DNA of 64,000 bases. Source: Anisodus tanguticus. Lineage: Eukaryota > Streptophyta > Magnoliopsida > Solanales > Solanaceae. The notes under the pieces are model-generated. The model did no database searches. It was not told where the DNA came from and worked only from the letters and a program-made list of their open reading frames with translations. The position numbers and the translations under genes are program-made. Positions within the stretch are counted from its first letter, which is position 1. Every line of letters begins with the position of its first letter. Location: NCBI GenBank assembly GCA_034509755.1, contig JAVYJV010000036.1, positions 248,001-312,000 on the forward strand, written 5' to 3'. Below are positions 57,759 through 64,000 of this stretch, piece by piece.

Positions 57759-60700
57759 TTATGTATAACTTTCTAATGGTGCACAAGTGCAAAATAAGTT
57801 AGTGTCACCATAAGTATCATCAGTCCTTCTAACAGTTGGCCATATTTTTGTTTCTGGTTTAACAAAATCCTAAAATAAAAAATAAAATTTTTAATGTTCA
57901 AATAAAAAAATGTAAAAATAATTGAGTTTAATAGAAAATTAAGTAAAGTTAATTTTATGATCAAAGTATATTAAATTATCAATTCTAATTGAATTTTCAA
58001 TACCAAAATAATTATTTTAAGTATAAAAAATTAGTTTGATTTTTAGTGTTATACTAAAATTGATATAGAAAAATAATTTTAACTTACAAGTGGAAATGCT
58101 GCATTAACTCTACTATAAGGCATATTCCAGTTTTCACTACAGACCATTTTTTGCGTATGAGGTGCTTGCTATGAATTTAAAAAATATTTTTTATTTAAGT
58201 TTTTAATTTAATATAAAAGCTTACTTTTAATGGATTATTAACTTTATCCCAGATACCTTTTTCTACTTTATCAATTTCTTCTCTTATTTTTATCATTGCG
58301 TCACAAAACATATCTAATTGTTCTTTATTTTCAGATTCTGTTGGTTCAACCATAAGTGTATTTGTTACAGGCCAACTTACTGTTGGTGCATGAAAACCGT
58401 AATCTTGTAAACGCTTAGCTATATCCATAGCTTCAATAGAACTTGTTTTTTTAAAACCTCGAGTATCAATGATAAATTCATGTGCAACTGTATTATTTGA
58501 TCCTTAAAAAAAAATTTTTGTTTAAAATGCTATAAAATTTAAATTAAATTCAAACCTTTATACAAAATTTTGTAATGATTTTCTAAAACTTTTGACATAT
58601 AATTAGCGTTTAAAATAGCTATTTCAGATGAGTGTTTTAATCCTTCAGGGCCCATCATTTTTATGAATGACCAAGAAATTGGTAAAATAGCTGCAGAACC
58701 CCATGGAGCGGCTGAAACACTACCAAAGCTAGTAGAAGGGCTTATATTTACAACTGGATGATTAGGTAAATAAGGCACTAAATGTTTTTTTCTGAATAAA
58801 AAATTAAATTTTAAGTATGTTTAGTTAGCGATAAACAAATAAAACTAACACTAAAAGTGCACCAACACCAGGTCCAGATCCACCATGAGGTATACAAAAA
58901 GTTTTGTGTAAATTTAAATGACCAACATCACTACCATAATCTCCTGGCCTACATAAACCAAGTTGAGCATTCATGTTTGCTCCATCTAAATAAATTTGAC
59001 CTCCATTTTCATGAACAGATTTACAAATTTCTTCAATAGTTTCTTCAAAAATTCCAAACGTTGATGGATAAGTAACCATTAAGCAAGCAAGATTATCTTT
59101 ATGGTCATCAATCTATTTTTAAAAAAATGTATTTTAATTAAAAACAAACAACTTAAAAGAAAAAAATTTACTTTTTTTTTTAAATGGTTCATATCTATTC
59201 TACCATTTTTATCTACTAACACAATTTCAACTTTAAAACCAGCCATTTGTGCTGAAGCTGGATTAGTTCCATGGGCTGAAATAGGAATTAAACAAATATT
59301 ACGATGAGATTGTCCTTTAGCTTCTAAATGAGCTTTGATTACACGTAAACCAGCATACTCTCCTTGTGCTCCAGAATTAGGTTGAAAAGAAACGGCATTA
59401 TACCCAGTAATTTCACATAAATCATTTTCTAATTGATTCATCATTTCAATATACCCTTTACTTTGATCTAATGGTACAAATGGATGCATATTAGCGAAAT
59501 GAGGCCATGAACAAGGTAAAATCTCTGTTGTTCCATTTAATTTCATAGTACAAGATCCTAAAGGTATCATTGAATGTACTAATGAAATATCTTTATTTTC
59601 TAAACGTTTCATATAACGTATTAAACTAGTTTCACTTTGATGAGTGTTAAAAACTTTGTGCTGCAAAAACTGTCCTTTGCGTTTTAAATGATTTGGTATA
59701 ACATCTGAGAACTCTATTTCAGTCTAAAGGAAAAAAAGTTATTTTATTTGATAAGACTAAATAAAAAAAATTAAAAACTAACATTAGTGTTTGCACCAAA
59801 AATAAATTTCAAGTCATTTAAGTCACTTGGATTAATTGTTTCATCTAAAGATAAACCAACATGTTGATTATCTTCAAAGTATCTAAAAAAAATCAGTTGT
59901 AGAATTACTAAGAAAAAAAAAACTCAAGAAAATTACCTTAAATTAATTTTTTTTTGTTCAGCTTTTTGTCTAATTTGGTTTATATCATCAACTTTAATTT
60001 TCAAAGTATCAAAATAATTTTCGTTTATAACTTTACTAGTTTTAGATGTTTGATTAATAGCATTAGCTAATTCATTTGTGTTTCTATTAATTTTTTGAGC
60101 TATTTTTTTTAATCCTTCTGGTCCATGGTAAATTGCATACATAGCACTCATATTTGCTAATAATGCTTGTGATGTACATATATTAGATGTTGCTTTATCT
60201 CTTCTTATATGTTGTTCTCTTGCTTGTAATGCTAATCTTAAAGCATGATTACCATCTTGATCTTTTGTAACACCAACAATTCTACCAGGAATTAAACGTG
60301 TTAAACTATTATCAGTTGCTAAAAAACCTGCATGTGGTCCACCATAGTTTAAAGGTATTCCAAAACGTTGTGTAGAACCGACAGCAATTTTAATTGCACT
60401 ATATTCACCTGGTTGTTTAATTAATGTCAACGCAAATGGATCAGTAGCAGCTATAATCATTGATTTATTTTTTTCACAAAGATCATTGAGTTTGCTCAAA
60501 TCAATAAGGTCACCATTTGAATTTGGGTATTGTAGTAAAATACCACATAAATCATTAAAATTGATATTGTCCAATTCAGAACTTACAGTCTCTTTATTAT
60601 AAAAAAAAAATTAATAAACTTTAATAACTTTTTTCTGAATTAATTAGTCTAATTTAATTATTACCGTCAAAAAATTTTAATGACAAACCAATTGCGTTTG

Positions 60701-61460
60701 CTCTAGTTTCAACAACAGCTAAAGTTTGAGGATGAATATTTTTTGAGACAAGGAAAAAATTTTTTTTATACTTGTAAAACCTAATTAAAATTTTATTTAG
60801 AAAAATTAATTTTTTTGCAACTTTTAACTCTTACCTGAACGCCATCTGCATTGCTTCAGCAGCAGCTGTACCTTCATCTAATAAACTAGCATTTGATATT
60901 GGTAAACCAGTTAAATCACTAACCATAGTTTGATAGTTTAACAATGATTCTAAACGTCCTTGAGCTATTTCAGCTTGATATGGTGTATATTGAGTAATCC
61001 AACCAGGATTTTCAAACATATTACGTTGTATTACACTTGGTGTTATACAATTATAATAACCCATACCAATATATGATCTCCATTCATGTTGAATTGTTGA
61101 TGATGTTTTTTTTAATTTAGAAATTAATTCTGTTTCTGTTAAAGGATTTTCCAAATTTAATGACTTATTTAAACGTATATTTTTAGGTATAGTAGCTGTA
61201 ATTAAATCATCAATTGAATTGAAATTAATTTTAGCCAACATAGCCTTTTTTTCTTCTTCTGTAGGACCAATATGACGTTTAATAAAATATTCAGAATCAT
61301 TTACATAATCTATTTTTTTGGACTTATTTGAATCTAATGAGCATGTTGAATATAATTTAAGAATATTTTGATCATAACTTTTTAATTTTCTACAAATTCT
61401 TGACCTTGAAAATAAACACAATAAAGGTCCATTATTTTTTAAAAAAACTAAATTATTCAT
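57759..61460 (-). CDS. GLDC: Glycine decarboxylase (P-protein of the glycine cleavage system)
   Basis: Ten exons on the minus strand: 61460-60835, 60780-60665, 60591-59937, 59882-59783, 59723-59172, 59112-58850, 58791-58556, 58502-58225, 58168-58088 and 57869-57759. All phases agree, giving 1005 residues (human 1020). The N-terminus is basic and hydrophobic, as expected for mitochondrial import. Landmarks include RHIGPTEEEK, RSYIGMGYYNC, GWITQYTPYQAE, LDEGTAAAEAM, REQHIRRDKATSNICT, the half-two MIPLGSCTMKLN, SGAQGEYAGL, SAHGTNPASA, YLDGANMNAQ and LNLHKTFCIPHGG, where Lys753 is the PLP-binding lysine. The enzyme decarboxylates glycine and passes the aminomethyl group to the H-protein. The exon ending at 58850 uses a GTTAGT donor; the alternative GT three bases before breaks the frame. 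Introns are 53-73 bp except the last (218 bp). Intact and probably functional. Confidence 0.97.
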
Positions 61461-63408
61461 TTTTATTTCAAACTAAAGTTAGTAATGACTACAAATTAAA
61501 TTTTTCCTAATAAAAGCTTTTACCTATTTGAACATGACGACACTTAAATACTTCCTATTAGAATCACATTTTGAAGATAAAAATCAAACTGAATTTAGTC
61601 TAAATAAGGTTAAGATTGCTAATTTTAGTATAGCGCATGATTTATTGATTTATATTTAATTATTTTAAATTAAAACACCAAATGAGCTAATCAATCGAAT
61701 ATCAATAGACTTTAAAGATTAGATAAAATAATTTTTTTTTATTAAATTTAATCAAAAACAATTCAATTTAATTTTGACCTAAAAAGTTCATTAGCTGATG
61801 AAAATTTTCAAAATCAAATTCAAGTAATCTTATCCTTATGAAATTCCTTTACTTAAAATTTAAATTTAATATCTATTCAAGAGTATAAAAACACATTTAC
61901 ATGTTCAAATGAATAAAATTTTTTTCTGAAAAAAATAAACAAAACTATTTTGATCAAAAAATTCAAAACAATTATTATTTAAGATTAACTCTTTGTAAAT
62001 AAAATGCTTATCTAAGTCATTCAGCAAAAGTATTTTTTAATTTTTCCTTTGATTTTGTTTCTCTTTAGACTATTTCATAATCATGACAAACATTTATTCT
62101 TTGAATATAATTTTTTTCATAAATAAACAATCAATTGAATAATCATTGAATCATCATTATAACTTAGTTTAAATAATTTTTTTTTGTTTGAAAACATTAT
62201 AACCTGATATAACAATCTATTTATCATCTTTTTTTCTTAATCATAATCATTTGAATTCTTAAAAGAAATTATTTTGTAGAATTAAACTTTTCAATGCCAT
62301 TTAAAAGTAGACATTCTTCTTTCAAATCTCTTTTTTTGACTAAAATAATTTTTATTGTAGTCTTTATCAAATTAAATTCTAATAAACTCTGCAAATATAT
62401 AAAACATTTAGCATCTTTATAAATACAATTTTTATGAATAAAACTTCAATAAATACACCTTCAATAAATACAAATTCAATAAATACAACTTCATAAATAC
62501 AACTTCATAAATACAACTTCATAAATGCAACCTCACAATTATAATTTCACAATTATAACTTTATAAATACGGTTTTATTAAAACCACTTAACAAATAAAG
62601 CTTTATAAATACAAAAAAGGTTACTAAGAAAAGTTTTTTTGAAAGTTAAGTATAATTTGCATCAAAAGAAATTAAAAAGTTTTGTTAATTGAACTATTTT
62701 TAGGTTTATTGAATAAAAAAAGATTTTTAATTGATAATTATTTTTAGTGTGAAAAATAAAAATTAAAAAGCTTTCAATAGTTCAAACCATACAAAAGATT
62801 TAAACCTAATTTTTTCAACTATCAAAAATCAATCCCATAAAAATTTTTTTAAAATCTTTTTAAATCTTCTAATTTGAGTATAACTATTTTTAAATTAAGT
62901 TTTAATAAATTTAGAGCATTTGATATAAAAATTTTTCTTTTTTTAATTTTTTTTTTATTTTTTGTATCAAAATTTAATGATGTTTTTAAATACAAATTAA
63001 TATAAAAACACAATTAGTTTCATCTAAAAAAACAACTATTGTAATAAAATAATAAAAAAACTCTTAAAAAGAAAATTTCGTTTTGAGCTAATGAATTTTT
63101 TTGTTTAAATTAGTTTTATCTAAACAATTTTTTCATCTCAAAAGTTTTTCTAAACATATTTTTTTGTCTAAACATATTTTATTAAAATAAATTACTAAAA
63201 AAAAGGTTAATTTTTCACCTTTTTTCATCATTTTAAAATGCTACTTTATCAAAATTAGAAGATTTTTATTTTATTAATTTTCAATTTTTTATCAAAATGA
63301 ACCAAAATGAATGGAAAAATTTTTTAATAAAAGTTTTAGTACTTTTTTCGAGTAAATAAATCTTTACTTTTAATTTAATTAAAGATTAATTTTCTAATTT
63401 TTTATTAG
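61461..63408. other. Intergenic DNA between GLDC and the CUB-domain gene
   Basis: The two genes are divergent, so both promoters should lie here, together with the unseen first exon(s) (signal peptide) of the CUB gene. I could not identify such an exon: short ATG frames near 62296, 62975 and 63238 lack a plausible donor. A tandem repeat at 62443-62575 is listed separately. Confidence 0.45.
62443..62575. repeat. 14-15 bp tandem repeat (CTTCATAAATACAA)
   Basis: Around eight units, CTTCAATAAATACAC on the left and CTTCATAAATACAA on the right, decaying into CACAATTATAA units. Neighbouring copies are most alike, as expected for slippage. Confidence 0.75.
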
Positions 63409-64000
63409 GTTTTTATAATGTTTATGCTGGTAATCCAAGTTGTACTGTAACATCAATGATGCCTGGTTCAATGTTTTCTAGCTCAATGGAAGGTACATGC
63501 TATCCTACAAATGCATGTAAATCTTTAAAAGGTATAGCAATTGGTAGTTGTGGAGGTAGTAATGTTTGTTGTGTTTGTAAGTATCAAATATAAAAGTTCA
63601 TTATTCATATGAAAATTTTAATTAAATTTAATCAAAGTTCCTAGGACATGTGATGCTGTTTCTGCTCAAAACCATACATATTTTACAAATCCAGGATATC
63701 CTTCTGTTTTTAATGGATCTAGTTCATGTAGTATTACTATACACAAAGCTAAATCACCTTATAAAATTTGCCAATTAAGATTAGATTTTATTGATTTTGA
63801 ATTAAATCGACCAACAAAAGGAAATTGTAAAACAGACCGTTTTATTATTTCAGGCCAAAATTCAAATTCAATAATACCTCCTTTATGTGGGAGAAACACT
63901 AATCAACATGGTAATTTAGTTTAAATATTTTTTCTAAAATAGCTTACTAAAAGTACTAACTTTTTTTTAGTTTATTTAGATATAGATGCCGCTCAAGGCC
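63409..64000 (+). CDS. CUB-domain secreted protein, 5' and 3' incomplete
   Basis: Three exons are visible: 63409-63576, 63638-63910 and 63971 to the window edge. They read through MEGTCYPTNACKSLKGIAIG, GSNVCCVFPRTCDA, then NHTYFTNPGYPSVFNG, CSITIHKA, ICQLRLDFIDFEL, GNCKTDRFIISG, PLCGRNTNQHVYLDI. The Cys-rich C-X4-C...C-X5-CCVF lead followed by a CUB domain is a layout I recall from a large family of arthropod secreted or membrane proteins of unknown role. The Cys pattern fits the disulfides of a CUB fold. Exon two must use the AG at 63636-63637 (giving FPRTC); the nearer consensus AG at 63643-63644 would produce an immediate TGA. The signal peptide exon is not seen and the gene continues to the right. 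Confidence 0.85.

Overview
This is about 64 kb of very AT-rich nuclear DNA from an animal, almost certainly an arthropod. The evidence: genes split by GT-AG introns (most 50-75 bp, a few over 500 bp), three eukaryotic tRNA-Ser genes with internal A/B boxes, a troponin I, a Lin-28 whose first zinc knuckle has the C-X2-C-X5-H-X4-C spacing I recall from invertebrates, and a CUB-domain secreted protein of a type I know from insects, mites and crustaceans. I cannot name the species. Gene identities come from reading the translations and comparing them with family sequences from memory; no database was searched.

Layout. 1-7.3 kb: no recognisable gene, probably upstream/intron sequence of lin-28. 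7.3-10.7 kb (+): 3' part of lin-28 (end of the cold-shock domain, two CCHC knuckles, then a very long Ser-, Asn- and Cys/His-rich tail). 12.3-14.0 kb (+): troponin I, apparently complete, with an ATG-only first coding exon. 15.05-15.8 kb (+): intronless acidic protein of unknown function with an N-myristoylation signal. 16.5 kb (-): tRNA-Ser(CGA). 16.6-26.7 kb: gene desert. 26.7-29.1 kb (+): RASD/Dexras-like GTPase with a large insert. 29.1-39.2 kb: second desert, full of short tandem repeats.

39.2-61.5 kb is a compact housekeeping block: IFT74 (-), POLD2 (-), ATAD3 (+), tRNA-Ser(AGA) (-), tRNA-Ser(AGA) (+), SCAMP (-), cyclin K (+), a class-2 DYRK kinase (+), RSPRY1 (-) and mitochondrial glycine decarboxylase GLDC (-). 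POLD2/ATAD3 and SCAMP/cyclin K are head-to-head pairs with possible shared promoters; an E2F-type TTTGGCGC lies upstream of POLD2 and of cyclin K. 63.4-64 kb (+): the first visible exons of a CUB-domain protein running off the right edge.

These genes do not form a single pathway; they are ordinary neighbours (cilium assembly, replication, mitochondria, trafficking, transcription, muscle, development). I found no transposon, virus, CRISPR array or novel multi-gene system. The best leads are protein-level oddities (Lin-28 tail, Ras-like insert), the tRNA-Ser trio with compensatory base changes, recurrent TTCCGG (ETS-like) sites in otherwise near-CG-free DNA, and intergenic DNA visibly made of decayed 15-50 bp tandem repeats.
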